Positions 7,609 through 18,669 of a stretch of 64,000 bases of DNA are shown piece by piece. Each line of letters starts with the position of its first letter. Position 1 is the first letter of the stretch. The DNA comes from Microbacterium oxydans (lineage in GTDB: Bacteria > Actinomycetota > Actinomycetes > Actinomycetales > Microbacteriaceae), in NCBI RefSeq assembly GCF_006540085.1, contig NZ_BJOG01000004.1, forward strand, positions 558,001-622,000, given 5' to 3'. A model generated the notes under the pieces. That model was not told the DNA's origin. It was given only the letters and a program-made list of their open reading frames with translations, and searched no databases. A program made the translations under genes and the position numbers.

Positions 7609-8381
7609 CGCACCCGTACTTCTCGAAGACGCGGAATCCCCGAGTCCTCGCCCACCGTGGTCTGATCACCGCGGCGGGCGAGGACTCCGGCGTCTGGGAG
7701 AACTCCGCCGGGGCTTTCGCGGCCGCCCATGCCGCCGGCGTCGAGTACATCGAGACCGATTGTCAGGTCACAGCGAGCGGCGACGTGGTGCTCTTCCACG
7801 ATGACGACATCGCACGACTCACCGGCGACCCCCGGCCGGTCGGTGAGGTGAGTACACGTGAGCTGCGCACCCTGTTCGAGGACCACGGGGGCCTGCTGAC
7901 CGTCGCAGAAGCACTCGATTCCTTCCCGGACGTGCGGTTCAACATCGACGTGAAGACGTCGTCCGCTGTCGAGCCTCTCGGGAAGATCCTGGTCGACGAC
8001 ACGCACCGGGTGCTCGTGACGAGCTTCTCCGACGCCAATCGACGGGGAACGGTGGCGTCCGTGTTGCGGGCAGGGGCGGCGCTTCGTCCGGCCACGTCCG
8101 GAGGCAGCGCGACGATCGCCTCCCTGCGAGCGCTCTCGGCACTCCGCCTCTCCCCCGCGCGCATCCTTCGCGGCATCGATGCTCTGCAGATCCCGGAGCG
8201 CCACCGCGCACTGACGGTGCTGACTCCTGCTCTTCTGCGGGCCTCGCACCGGCACGGAGTGGAGGTGCACATCTGGACCGTCAACGAGGCTGCAGACATG
8301 CGCCGTCTCATCGACCTCGGTGTCGACGGCATCGTGTCGGACCGCGCTGATCTCGCCCTGAAGACTCTCGCCCCGCGTTAG
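7605..8381 (+). CDS. Glycerophosphodiester phosphodiesterase
   Basis: A 258-residue GDPD-family TIM barrel that would hydrolyse glycerophosphodiesters to glycerol-3-phosphate and an alcohol. Diagnostic residues are present: LAHRG (about 16-20), WENS, IETDCQ (metal-binding Glu and Asp), LFHDDD, and the C-terminal VHIWTVNE and GVDGIVSDR motifs. No signal peptide, so it is cytoplasmic. The GTG start overlaps the SPFH stop codon as GTGA, so it is translationally coupled to the NfeD-SPFH pair, suggesting a link to phospholipid turnover at the membrane (inference). Confidence 0.93.
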   Translation: MTHPYFSKTRNPRVLAHRGLITAAGEDSGVWENSAGAFAAAHAAGVEYIETDCQVTASGDVVLFHDDDIARLTGDPRPVGEVSTRELRTLFEDHGGLLTVAEALDSFPDVRFNIDVKTSSAVEPLGKILVDDTHRVLVTSFSDANRRGTVASVLRAGAALRPATSGGSATIASLRALSALRLSPARILRGIDALQIPERHRALTVLTPALLRASHRHGVEVHIWTVNEAADMRRLIDLGVDGIVSDRADLALKTLAPR

Positions 8382-8423
8382 CGGCGACCCGCCTCATAAC
8401 CTCCTCCGCTGGGATTAACCTGT

Positions 8424-8480
8424 GAGTTCCGCCGAGAACTCGCCCGCGTGGATGAAGCCCACAGGCTGGAGCGTTATACC
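8424..8480 (+). promoter_or_regulatory. Candidate rbpA promoter region
   Basis: In the 123-base gap before rbpA, GAGTTC (8424-8429) and GAACTC (8436-8441) form an inverted repeat. A TATACC -10-like hexamer lies at 8475-8480, about 25 bases before the start codon. No clear -35 was seen, and the call is tentative. Confidence 0.3.
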
Positions 8481-8504
8481 TGACAGCGACGAGAGGACCA
8501 CACA

Positions 8505-8888
8505 ATGGCAGATCGCAGCCTGCGCGGCATCCGACTCGGCGCCCAGAGCCTACAGAGCGAAGAGGGCGTCGTTTTCATGGAGCGCCGTGAGACCACCTAC
8601 ACCTGTGACACATGCGGCCACGTCACGAACCTGATGTTCGCGGCGGATGCCGAGCCGCCCCAGACCTGGGAGTGCCGCGCCTGCGGTGCCGAGGCTCGAC
8701 TGAACGTCGACGGCCAGGCCGTCACGCTCGAGGCGAGCGACGAGAAGGCCGCCCGCACCCACTGGGACATGCTGCTGGAGCGCCGTACGCGCGCCGAGCT
8801 CGAGGAGCTGCTGGAAGAGCGCCTCGCCTTCATCCGGGCCCGCCGCGGTGCCGGAGAAGACCCGACCCGCGAGAAGATCGGCGCCTAG
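8505..8888 (+). CDS. rbpA: RNA polymerase-binding protein RbpA
   Basis: A 127-residue actinobacterial RNA polymerase-binding protein that stabilises open complexes with the principal sigma factor. The opening MADRSLRGIRLGAQSL, the zinc-ribbon-like core with CDTC and CRAC, and the C-terminal sigma-interaction helix (RTRAELEELLEERLAFIRARR) are diagnostic. The start has GAGAGGA upstream. Its neighbour on the opposite strand is lnt, the same pairing as rbpA-ppm1 in mycobacteria. The stop codons of rbpA and lnt overlap in a shared CTAG. Confidence 0.97.
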   Translation: MADRSLRGIRLGAQSLQSEEGVVFMERRETTYTCDTCGHVTNLMFAADAEPPQTWECRACGAEARLNVDGQAVTLEASDEKAARTHWDMLLERRTRAELEELLEERLAFIRARRGAGEDPTREKIGA

Positions 8889-10417
8889 CGCCTCCTGGCG
8901 CGCCACCACCCGAGGAGGAGCGCGCCGAGACCGCCCCACAGCACGACTGCCTGGATCCAGGGGCCCAGCACCACACCAGCCGTGAGGCCGGAGCGCAGCT
9001 CGACATCCTCGAGCATGGCTCCGGCCTCATCTGCGTCCAGGCTCGTGACCGTGGAGCCGTCAGCACGGATGATCTGGCTCGTGCCGACGGTCGAGACGTT
9101 CACCACGCTTCTGCCGGTCTCGATGGCCCTCATGCGTGCAAAGGCCAGCTGCTGCAGGTTCTCGTCCGTGCCACGGAAGTCGGCATTGTTGGTCTGGAAC
9201 ACCAGCACCTCTGCCCCCGCGTTCAGGCCCTGCCAGATCACATCGTCGTAGATCACATCGAAGCAGATGGCGAGACCGACGCGGACCCCGTCGACGTCGA
9301 CGATCGGAGGGTTCGAACCCGGCGTGTACTCCCGTTGGATGAGACCGATCAGCTCCGGGGCGAGCGCGTTGAAGAACGGGCGATCCGGCACGTACTCGCC
9401 GAAGGGGACGGGGTGCCGTTTGTCGTGCAGCTGCCTCGCGGTGCCGTCGAGGTTCCAGAGCATCGAGGTGTTGAAGAAGCGGTCGTCACGACCTGTTGGC
9501 GCGTTGGCGAGGAGCGGTGCGTCGATCCGGTTCGCGATGAGGGTCATCCGCCGCGCCAGCGCATCGCTCTGAAAAGGGTCCGCGTCCAATGACCCTTCCG
9601 GCCAGACCAGCAGGTCGACGTCTTCGCCGTAAAGAGGGGCGGTCGCCTCTGTCTGCGCCTGGATCACCGCGAACGGCTCGCGATCGTCGAAGTACCCCGT
9701 CGGGCCGTTCCCCTGCACGGCGGCGATCCGCATCGAGCCGCTGGTCGCGGTCGGGAAGAGCGGGGTGAACAGCAGCACCACCACGAGGGCTGCCGGCGCG
9801 ATCAGCCGCAAGGGCCGGCGCCATGCGCGCAGCCGCACGACTTCGATCAGCATCGCCACGACGAGCACCATGAGGAAGCTGAGCCCGCTCACGCCGACCC
9901 AGGAGGAGACGGACGCGAGGGGACTCTCGGCCTGACTCATGCCGATACGTGCCCAAGGAAAGCCGCCGTAGGGCCAGGAGCCGACGAACAGCTCGCGGCC
10001 GACCCAGAGGGCCGCGACGACCGTCGGGAGCCCCAGAAGGCGCCCCGCTGTCCCGGGGAAGGCTTTCGGGAGCCAGCGATAGGCGAGCGCAATCGGGATG
10101 AGGGCGATCGCCGTCAGCACGCCCTCGACGACGCTCAGGGCGGCCCACGGGATGGGGCCGAGGTATCGCGATGTCCAGGAGACCAGGAGCCCGAAGAACA
10201 GGATGCCGTAGACCAGCCCGACGAGCAGCGCACCCCCGAACCGTCGTCCTATCAGCGCGAGCAGCAGAAGAGCTGTCGCTGGGAAGGCGAAGATCCAGAT
10301 CGCGGCCTCCGGATACGCCAGATTCATCACCAGGGCGGCCAGTCCGGCGGCGAGCACAGCAGCCCAGAGGGGCAGGAGGGCGCGTTGTGGCGCGGTTTTC
10401 GAGGTCATTCCGTCCAT
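8885..10417 (-). CDS. lnt: Apolipoprotein N-acyltransferase
   Basis: About 510 residues. The N-terminal half is multi-spanning membrane (about six hydrophobic helices from LPLWAAVLAAGLAAL onward), followed by a periplasmic nitrilase-like domain and a final C-terminal helix. Catalytic triad candidates are the Glu in LLVWPEGS, the Lys in HDKRHPVPFGEY and the Cys in GLAICFDV. It transfers the third acyl chain to lipoproteins. No polyprenol mannosyltransferase domain is fused, unlike mycobacterial Ppm1. The start is ambiguous: ATG 10417 (MDGMTSK) lies one base after the helicase stop, while ATG 10408 has a GGACGGA site. The longer open frame to 10495 overlaps the helicase gene. Confidence 0.93.
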   Translation of the reverse strand: MDGMTSKTAPQRALLPLWAAVLAAGLAALVMNLAYPEAAIWIFAFPATALLLLALIGRRFGGALLVGLVYGILFFGLLVSWTSRYLGPIPWAALSVVEGVLTAIALIPIALAYRWLPKAFPGTAGRLLGLPTVVAALWVGRELFVGSWPYGGFPWARIGMSQAESPLASVSSWVGVSGLSFLMVLVVAMLIEVVRLRAWRRPLRLIAPAALVVVLLFTPLFPTATSGSMRIAAVQGNGPTGYFDDREPFAVIQAQTEATAPLYGEDVDLLVWPEGSLDADPFQSDALARRMTLIANRIDAPLLANAPTGRDDRFFNTSMLWNLDGTARQLHDKRHPVPFGEYVPDRPFFNALAPELIGLIQREYTPGSNPPIVDVDGVRVGLAICFDVIYDDVIWQGLNAGAEVLVFQTNNADFRGTDENLQQLAFARMRAIETGRSVVNVSTVGTSQIIRADGSTVTSLDADEAGAMLEDVELRSGLTAGVVLGPWIQAVVLWGGLGALLLGWWRARRR

Positions 10418-10418
10418 C

Positions 10419-12893
10419 TCACATCGACGAGTAGGCGACGATGCCGCGGCGCACGCCATCGAGCGCGGCCCGTGCCGTTCGTGCGAGTGCGGCATCTTCC
10501 GCGACGATGGAGAGCTGATCGAGCAGATCGATCGTTTGCTTGGCCCAGCGCACGAAGTCTCCTGCAGCCATGTCGGCGTCGATCAGGACGCGGTCGAGCA
10601 TGCCGCCGCGGGCCCAGGAGTGCATCGCCCCGGCCAGCCCCGCCGCCAGCGGCTCACTCCCGGGCAGGTGGTGATCCTGCTCCAGATCGTCGAGCTCGGC
10701 CCAGAGCGTCGTCGTCTTCTCGTATGCGGCCCGGAAGGCGCCTCGGGGCAGACCCCGCTCCCCCGAATTCGCCTCGTCACGGCGAGGCTCATAGACGAGG
10801 CAGCACGCCATCGCCGCGAGTGAAGGAGCATCCAGCCCCGCCCACAGTCCCTGACGGAGCGACTCCGCGACGAGCAGATCCCGCTCGCCGTAGATGCGAC
10901 GCATGGTGCGTCCCGCTTCGGTCAGCGCCGTCTCTCCGTCGACTTCGGTGAGGTAGTCGAGCGTCTCCAGTACCTCGACCACGCGGTCGAAGACGCGTGC
11001 GACCGTGCCGGTGCGCGTCTCGATCTGACGGCGGATCCGATCGGTCTGGCGCTTGAGCTTCCAATACCGCTCCGCCCACCGCGCGTGAGCTTCGCGATCC
11101 AGACAACGATGGCACGGGTGCCGCTGCATCTGCGTGCGCAACGACTGGATTCGCTTCATCCGCTTGTCGCGTGAAGCGCGAGGGGCGTTCGAGTCCTGCC
11201 GGTTCTTCTTCTCGAGGTCGCTCAGTTCGCGCCGGATGGCCGCGTACTCGGGGTAGTCCCCGTGCTCACAGGCCATCGCGCTCTGGTAGCCGGCCAACGA
11301 CTCCTCGGCCTCGCGCACCTGGCGTGCGAGCCCGACGACGGCCCGATCTGCTTGGAACTGCGCGAACGACGATTCCAGGATCTGCCGCGCCCTGGGCTTG
11401 CCGAACATGTCGATCAGGTTCACGGCCATGTTGTAGGTCGGGCGGAAGCTGGAGTTCAACGGATACGTGCGCCGGGACGCGAGTGCGGCGACCGCCTGCG
11501 GATCCATGCCCTCGGTCCACTGCACGACGGCGTGGCCCTCGACGTCGATGCCGCGACGCCCTGCGCGACCGGTGAGCTGGGTGTACTCCCCCGAGGTGAT
11601 GGCGACGCGGGCTTCGCCGTTGAACTTCTCCATCTTCTCGAGGACGACGGTGCGCGCCGGCATGTTGATGCCGAGGGCGAGCGTCTCGGTGGCGAAGACC
11701 ACCTTCACGAGCTTGCGCTGATAGAGCTCCTCGACGACCTCCTTGAAAGCGGGCAGCAAGCCCGCGTGGTGCGAGGCGATTCCGCGTTCGAGGTTGTCGA
11801 GCCATTCCCAGTAGCCGAGCACACCGAGGTCTTCGTCCTGGAGGGTCCGCGTGCGCTCCTCGACGATGGCGCGGATCTCCGCGCGCTCCTCGTTGGACGT
11901 GAGCCTGATACCGGAGCGGCGCACCTGCTGTACCGCGGCATCGCACCCCACGCGGCTGAAGATGAAGAAGATGGCAGGGAGCAGATTCGCGCGTTCGAGC
12001 AGACGGACGACGTCGGGCCGATCCATTCGCTCGATGCGGCGCGCGTTGGCAGCACGGACCGGACGTCGTCCCCCGCGCGGCGGACGCTTCGCCTGACGTC
12101 CGGCATGGCGGTCGCTGCGGTACGACTGCGCCTGCCGGTTGTTCTCGTATGTCGTGCCCGTCGCGGAGCGGATCCGCATGAGCTCCTGGTTGACCTGCGC
12201 GGTGGCCAGACCCGCCCGATCGTCGAACAGCGGCAGCAGGTCGTCACGGACGAGGACGTGCTGTTCGAGCGGCACGGGACGGATCTCGGAGACGATGACC
12301 TCGGTATCGCCGCGCACCGTGTCCAGCCAGTCGCCGAACTCCTCCGCGTTCGACACCGTCGCGCTCAACGACACCAGGCGGACGCGGGCGGGGAGGTGGA
12401 TGATGACCTCTTCCCAGACCGCTCCACGGAATCGGTCAGCGAGGTAGTGCACCTCGTCCATGACCACGTAGCGCAGATCCCTCAGCGCCGCCGAGTCGGC
12501 GTAGATCATGTTGCGCAGGACCTCGGTCGTCATGACGACGATCCGCGCATTGCCGTTGATGTTGGTGTCGCCGGTGAGCAGGCCCACCTGATCGGCCCCG
12601 TAGACGTCGACCAGCTCGCGGAACTTCTGGTTCGACAGTGCCTTCATCGGCGTCGTGTAGAAGGCCTTGTCGCTCGATGTCTGCATCGCGAGATGGATCG
12701 CGAACTCGCCGACGATCGTCTTGCCTGCACCTGTCGGAGCAGCGACCAACACGCTTCGTCCACCCTCGAGTGCATGACAGCCGGCGACCTGGAACGGGTC
12801 GAGATCGAACTTCTGCAGCGCCGCGAACGCCGTTGACTGCGGATGCTCCCCCGCTTCCCGCGCGCGAGCGTATTTCTCCGAAGGCGAACTCAT
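10419..12893 (-). CDS. helY: Ski2/Mtr4-like DEAD/DEVH-box helicase (HelY)
   Basis: An 824-residue superfamily 2 helicase. Motif I is APTGAGKT (about 52-59), motif II DEVH, motif III SLSAT, and the C-terminal core contains TLALGINMPARTVV and QLTGRAGRRGID. The long C-terminal helical region is as in Ski2/Mtr4 proteins and HelY of mycobacteria, an RNA or DNA helicase of unsettled role. A basic Arg/Lys-rich insertion lies before the second RecA domain (around residues 255-285). The TatC start overlaps at 12890-12893 (ATGA), and the tatA-tatC-helY order is conserved in actinobacteria. Confidence 0.93.
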   Translation of the reverse strand: MSSPSEKYARAREAGEHPQSTAFAALQKFDLDPFQVAGCHALEGGRSVLVAAPTGAGKTIVGEFAIHLAMQTSSDKAFYTTPMKALSNQKFRELVDVYGADQVGLLTGDTNINGNARIVVMTTEVLRNMIYADSAALRDLRYVVMDEVHYLADRFRGAVWEEVIIHLPARVRLVSLSATVSNAEEFGDWLDTVRGDTEVIVSEIRPVPLEQHVLVRDDLLPLFDDRAGLATAQVNQELMRIRSATGTTYENNRQAQSYRSDRHAGRQAKRPPRGGRRPVRAANARRIERMDRPDVVRLLERANLLPAIFFIFSRVGCDAAVQQVRRSGIRLTSNEERAEIRAIVEERTRTLQDEDLGVLGYWEWLDNLERGIASHHAGLLPAFKEVVEELYQRKLVKVVFATETLALGINMPARTVVLEKMEKFNGEARVAITSGEYTQLTGRAGRRGIDVEGHAVVQWTEGMDPQAVAALASRRTYPLNSSFRPTYNMAVNLIDMFGKPRARQILESSFAQFQADRAVVGLARQVREAEESLAGYQSAMACEHGDYPEYAAIRRELSDLEKKNRQDSNAPRASRDKRMKRIQSLRTQMQRHPCHRCLDREAHARWAERYWKLKRQTDRIRRQIETRTGTVARVFDRVVEVLETLDYLTEVDGETALTEAGRTMRRIYGERDLLVAESLRQGLWAGLDAPSLAAMACCLVYEPRRDEANSGERGLPRGAFRAAYEKTTTLWAELDDLEQDHHLPGSEPLAAGLAGAMHSWARGGMLDRVLIDADMAAGDFVRWAKQTIDLLDQLSIVAEDAALARTARAALDGVRRGIVAYSSM

Positions 12894-13699
12894 GCCGGAT
12901 CCGGCAGAAGCCCTGATGCCTCGTCACGCTTGCGCTTGCGCCGGTCGAAGATGAGCGAGAGACCGGCAGCGGCGAAGAACAGCACGATGAGGATGCCTGC
13001 CAGCATCAGCATGCTGACGACGTCTGCCGCGGGTGTCGCGAGCGCGGCGAAGACCGTCGCGATGATGATCGCGACGCGCCATCCCTTGAGGATCGCCCGT
13101 CCGGACATCACACCTGCGAGGTTGAGGGCGACGAGGAACACCGGCAGCACGAAGGAGATGCCGATCACGATCATCAGCTTGAAGATGAAGTCGTAATACT
13201 CCTGCGCCGAGTACAGGTTCGTCGCGCCTGCCGGGGTGAAGCTCCACATCAGCTCGATGATGTGCGGCATGATCATGACGCCGAGGTAGCAGCCGGCGAA
13301 GAACAGCGGAACGGCGGCGACCACGAAGCCGACGGTGTACCTGACCTCTTTGCGCGTGAGTCCGGGCATGATGAACGCCCAGATCTGCCACAGCCACACG
13401 GGTGCGGACAGGAAGATGCCGATCGAGAACGCGATGCGCATGCGCATGTCGAACGCGGCCGTGACGGTGCCGAAGTTGAGCGCGCTGAAATCGTCTCCGC
13501 GCTTCTCGGCGATGATGCGGACCGGTTCGGTGATGAAGTTGATGATCGGATCGGCGATGAGGAAGGCGATCACCATTCCGACGAGCAGGGCGAGCGCAGC
13601 GAACATGAGGCGCTTGCGCAGTTCGACGAGATGCGCGCCGAGCGACATCCGTCGATCCCGATCCGCCTTCGGCATCACGGTCGGTTCGATGGCTGCCAC
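12890..13699 (-). CDS. tatC: Sec-independent protein translocase TatC
   Basis: A 269-residue TatC with six predicted membrane helices. It recognises twin-arginine signal peptides with TatA/TatB. The cytoplasmic N-terminus has the typical LGAHLVELRKRL sequence (about 20-31), and the conserved Phe/Glu loops LWQIWAFIMPGLTRKEV follow. A short charged C-terminal tail (FDRRKRKRDEAS) is cytoplasmic. It lies 6 bases after tatA and overlaps helY by ATGA, so tatA-tatC-helY is one operon. Confidence 0.97.
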   Translation of the reverse strand: MAAIEPTVMPKADRDRRMSLGAHLVELRKRLMFAALALLVGMVIAFLIADPIINFITEPVRIIAEKRGDDFSALNFGTVTAAFDMRMRIAFSIGIFLSAPVWLWQIWAFIMPGLTRKEVRYTVGFVVAAVPLFFAGCYLGVMIMPHIIELMWSFTPAGATNLYSAQEYYDFIFKLMIVIGISFVLPVFLVALNLAGVMSGRAILKGWRVAIIIATVFAALATPAADVVSMLMLAGILIVLFFAAAGLSLIFDRRKRKRDEASGLLPDPA

Positions 13700-13705
13700 G
13701 GCCGG

Positions 13706-13942
13706 TCAGGCGCGGGGCGGGGTCTCAGGGTCGATGCCCGAGTCCTTCACCGTGGTCGGCTCGGCGGCTGCGGAGTCGGTGCGAGCGGCGTCGTCGTCCT
13801 TCATGGCCTTCATCTCGCCCTTGAACACGCGAGCCGACTGGCCCATGCTCTTCGCGAGAGCCGGCAACTTGGCCGCACCGAACAGAAGGAGGATCACGGC
13901 GAGCACAATCAGCAGGTGCCAGCCTTGCATTCCAGCGAACAT
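13706..13942 (-). CDS. tatA: Sec-independent protein translocase TatA
   Basis: A 78-residue TatA/E: a single N-terminal membrane helix (WHLLIVLAVILLLFGAAKLP), the hinge Gly-Ala, then an amphipathic helix (LAKSMGQSARVFKGEM) and an acidic tail. TatA oligomerises to form the translocation site with TatC. The ATG at 13942 (MFAGMQGW) is preferred, with MQGW at 13930 as an alternative. A much longer open frame upstream is antisense to nothing useful and overlaps pafC, so it is ignored. No separate tatB is seen in the window. Confidence 0.95.
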   Translation of the reverse strand: MFAGMQGWHLLIVLAVILLLFGAAKLPALAKSMGQSARVFKGEMKAMKDDDAARTDSAAAEPTTVKDSGIDPETPPRA

Positions 13943-13986
13943 GTCAGGTTTCCCGTCGTCGGTGAGCGTTCGATCCAGTCTACAGA

Positions 13987-14970
13987 TCAAACCTCTGCTT
14001 CGGGCTGGTGATAGAGCGCGAGTCCCGCAGCAGCCCACTCCCTCGTCGCCGTACGGCCCAGCGCGGGCTCCAGAACCTCCATCGCCCCGCCGAAGCGCGC
14101 AGCGAGCCGCTTGATACCCCGCGGGTCCGCGAGGTGCAGCTGCGCTGTGACCGCACCGTCCACCGCGTCGGTGGTTCCGGTGGGCACGAAACCGCCGAGC
14201 AGAGGAGCCAGCCTCTCCGGCACCCGCACCGTGACGGTCCGTTCCTCCTCGAGCCCTGCGAAGGCTTCGGGGACGTGATCTCCCTGATGCGTGATCGGGA
14301 TGTCGGTGAGCGCCGGCGCGCTGACCCGGTCGAGGTGGAAAGTGCGCATGGCCTTGCGCAGGTGGCACCACCCCTGCAGGTACCACTGACCGTTGGTGAT
14401 GAGGATCTGCATCGGATCCACGGTGCGAGTGGTCGGCGCGGCGTCGGGAGCCTGATACGTGAACGCGATCGCGACGCCCTCATGCAGTCCGCGGGCCACC
14501 GCCTCGCGCACCTCGTCGACGGCACTGGGGGCGACGACGACATCGGCGGGCGCGTCCGCCGCGCCACGGGACAGCTTGGAGATCAGTCCGGCGACGAGAC
14601 CCGAGTCCGAGACGGCCGGGACCGCCGCGACCATCTGGAGCCCTGCGAGCAGCGCCGCAGCCTCGCGAGCGGTGAAGCGCGGGACGCGGCGTAGAGCCAC
14701 ATCGTTCGTGATCTCGATCACGTCTTCCAGATCGAGGAGGTCCCAGTTGATGTCGAACATCTCTTGCGGCTGCTGCCAGTACCCCGCTTCTCCGGGGAGA
14801 CCGATCACGGTGAGCTTCTCCACCATCCCGCGCATCTCCTGCGGCGTGACGGCGAACTCCGCGGCCGCCTCCTCGAGAGAGACCTGTCCGTGCTCCAGGA
14901 GATAGGGAACCAGTGTGAGATACAGGCGCACGCGATCGGCGGCGAGCAGGGGCTTCGAGATCGCGCTCAC
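13987..14970 (-). CDS. pafC: WYL domain transcriptional regulator PafC
   Basis: About 327 residues: N-terminal winged helix (RVRLYLTLVPYLLEHGQVSLEEAAAEF), then a WYL domain (ITNGQWYLQGWCHLRKAMRTFHLDRV) and a C-terminal WCX extension. PafB and PafC act together as a transcriptional activator of the mycobacterial SOS-independent DNA damage response, with the WYL domain thought to sense single-stranded nucleic acid. The GTG start at 14970 overlaps the pafB stop as GTGA, consistent with stoichiometric expression. It is followed 44 bases later by tatA. Confidence 0.93.
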   Translation of the reverse strand: MSAISKPLLAADRVRLYLTLVPYLLEHGQVSLEEAAAEFAVTPQEMRGMVEKLTVIGLPGEAGYWQQPQEMFDINWDLLDLEDVIEITNDVALRRVPRFTAREAAALLAGLQMVAAVPAVSDSGLVAGLISKLSRGAADAPADVVVAPSAVDEVREAVARGLHEGVAIAFTYQAPDAAPTTRTVDPMQILITNGQWYLQGWCHLRKAMRTFHLDRVSAPALTDIPITHQGDHVPEAFAGLEEERTVTVRVPERLAPLLGGFVPTGTTDAVDGAVTAQLHLADPRGIKRLAARFGGAMEVLEPALGRTATREWAAAGLALYHQPEAEV

Positions 14971-15959
14971 TTCGTCTCCTCCGCTCCGGAGTGGGCGTTC
15001 ACGACGGCACGCAGCCGCGAGATCACGGCTTCCCGCAAGGGTGCCGGGTCGACCACTCGTACTTCCGGTCCGTACGAGGCGAGCTCGTCGGCGAGGATGT
15101 GCAGGTCGACGAAGGGCACGTTGATGCCCTGCGTAGCCGGCGAGGCGCGTCGTCCCAGCCGCAACGCCGCCTCCGTGCCGGGGGTGACCTCCAGAAGGGC
15201 CGAGTTCTCGGCGGCGACGCGCTCCAGCCCGGCGAGTGCGCGATCTCCTGCGCCGTCGCGCAGCACCGGATCGAAGCTCTGGGGAGTCATGCGTACGTCC
15301 CCGACGATCCGGCTGAGCAGGAAGGTGCGGTCCTCCTCCACATCGACATCGATGCCGTAGACATGCCACCGTGCCTCGTAATCGACCAGAGCCAGCGGCC
15401 GGATACGGCGGCGGCGCGGCGCATCCTCTCCGGGCTTCAAGTACTCGAACGTGACCACCCTGCACCGCTCGATCGCATCCTGCAGAGGCGAGAACGCCGC
15501 ATCGCGCGCGGTGATGCGCGGCGCGAACCCGATGATCGGCTCGTCGCCGTCGATGCCGAGGGCGCGAATCTTGCGGACGCCGGACTGCGCGTCCCCGGAG
15601 ACCGATTCGGAGCTCCAGACGCTTCCGGCGAGCTGCAGCACCGCGAGCTCGGCCGGCGAGAACTCGATGTCGCTGGGGAGGTCGTACTCCGCCTGCGGGA
15701 TGCGATAGCGCGCCTCGCGGAGATCGTTCGGATCCGCTGCGTCCCCGATGGTCTCGATGGGTACGCCGAGTGAGCGCAGCTCGTCCTTGTCCCGCTCGAA
15801 CATCTTCTCGAGCGCATCCGACCGGGTACCGGCCTCGGCGCGCTGCCGGTACCCGGAGACGTTGTCGAGGATCTGCTGCTTGGTCAACCCGATCTCCGTG
15901 GCCATCAGCGCCACGACGAGATTCGTCAGACGCTCCTCCGCGGGGATCCGGGCTGCCAT
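14967..15959 (-). CDS. pafB: WYL domain transcriptional regulator PafB
   Basis: About 330 residues, the upstream partner of pafC. The N-terminal winged helix reads PAEERLTNLVVALMATEIGLTKQQILDNV; the WYL domain includes ALVDYEARWHVYGIDVDVEEDRTFLLSRI. ATG 15959 shares a base with the stop of the FKBP gene (TGATG), so translation is probably coupled. The frame is open further upstream to 16145, but only antisense-like composition is found there. No pafA, pup, dop or proteasome gene is adjacent (see findings). Confidence 0.93.
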   Translation of the reverse strand: MAARIPAEERLTNLVVALMATEIGLTKQQILDNVSGYRQRAEAGTRSDALEKMFERDKDELRSLGVPIETIGDAADPNDLREARYRIPQAEYDLPSDIEFSPAELAVLQLAGSVWSSESVSGDAQSGVRKIRALGIDGDEPIIGFAPRITARDAAFSPLQDAIERCRVVTFEYLKPGEDAPRRRRIRPLALVDYEARWHVYGIDVDVEEDRTFLLSRIVGDVRMTPQSFDPVLRDGAGDRALAGLERVAAENSALLEVTPGTEAALRLGRRASPATQGINVPFVDLHILADELASYGPEVRVVDPAPLREAVISRLRAVVNAHSGAEETK

Positions 15960-16870
15960 CACGGCGTGGGCGCCGTCACTGCGCCCAGGATGTCGACGAC
16001 GACCGCAGTGGCCGGAGCGTTCTCGGCGGCGGGGAAGACGACGAGGAGCTGGGATCCGACCGTGGCTCCGACGAGCTGTTCGGCAGCCACGCTGACGCTG
16101 GCATCGGCACCCCACGAGCTCGTGGTGACCTTCTTGTCGTCCCAACCGACGCCCATGATGTTGGTGACGACGATGTCGTCCTTCTTCACCTTCGGACCGT
16201 CGCCCTTGATCAGCGTCTGCGTGGTGATCTCCTTGGGGGCGGGAACGTCGGGGATGATGACTCCCGGCGTGCCGTCGGGAGCGCGCACCACGGTGGGGAG
16301 TCCTCGCGCGTCATTGAACTGCAACGCGCCGGATGCCTTCGCCGGCATCACATCGAGCACGTCGATGACCGCCACGATGTTCTCCCCCTTTTCGAGTCCG
16401 AACGCCTGGACGTTCTGCTCGCCGAAGTCCTCCGGGGTGAGCACGGCGAGGACGCGGCTGCCCTCGGTCGCGCACTCCAGCACATCGGACAGACCGGCAG
16501 AGCGCTGCGCCCAGTAGTCGATGCTGTGCACGCGGCTCTGGTCGCCGTTGAACTCGGACTGGTAGAGCTTCTCGCCGCTGTCGCCGCCGTAGAAGGCGAT
16601 ATCGAGCACCACGGGCTGGAACTTCGAGCCCAGCGCGAGGCCATCGCCGACCGTCACATCGGCGAAGGCCGTCTTGTCGGACTTGACGGGCCCGAAGACC
16701 TCGACGTCGGGCAGCGAACCGAGGTCACCGCTCACGTCGGCGACGTTCAGGATCTTGTCGTCACCACCGCGATCACAGGCGGCGACACCGTCGGATGCGG
16801 TCGCGGTGCAGCCCGTCAGGGCGAGGACGGCGAGGCTGAGGGAGGCCAGAACGGCGGACGTTTTACGCAC
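15959..16870 (-). CDS. FKBP-type peptidyl-prolyl isomerase lipoprotein
   Basis: About 303 residues beginning with a GTG at 16870 and a lipoprotein signal: VRKTSAVLASLSLAVLALTGC with the lipobox LTGC (Cys about 21). The mature protein carries an FKBP-like domain at the C-terminus (GDGPKVKKDDIVVTNIMGVGW through LVGATVGSQLLVVFPA), and a related N-terminal half (about 70-180) with the KLYQSEFNGDQSR segment. Prolyl isomerase activity is plausible but the domain is divergent. It would act outside the membrane. The downstream pafB start overlaps its stop. Confidence 0.85.
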   Translation of the reverse strand: MRKTSAVLASLSLAVLALTGCTATASDGVAACDRGGDDKILNVADVSGDLGSLPDVEVFGPVKSDKTAFADVTVGDGLALGSKFQPVVLDIAFYGGDSGEKLYQSEFNGDQSRVHSIDYWAQRSAGLSDVLECATEGSRVLAVLTPEDFGEQNVQAFGLEKGENIVAVIDVLDVMPAKASGALQFNDARGLPTVVRAPDGTPGVIIPDVPAPKEITTQTLIKGDGPKVKKDDIVVTNIMGVGWDDKKVTTSSWGADASVSVAAEQLVGATVGSQLLVVFPAAENAPATAVVVDILGAVTAPTP

Positions 16871-16880
16871 GCGCTCCAGT

Positions 16881-18589
<1,709 letters not shown>

Positions 18590-18669
18590 GCTAGCCGTGG
18601 TGCCGCCCGCATCCCGCCTCCGCGGACTAGCCTGGAAGGATCACGACCGCCATCTCGAAGGGAGCCTCG

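Noticed and set aside
11262..12836. A 524-codon plus-strand frame opposite the helicase
   Set aside because: The helicase has all SF2 motifs; this frame is a by-product of high GC content and codon third-position bias.
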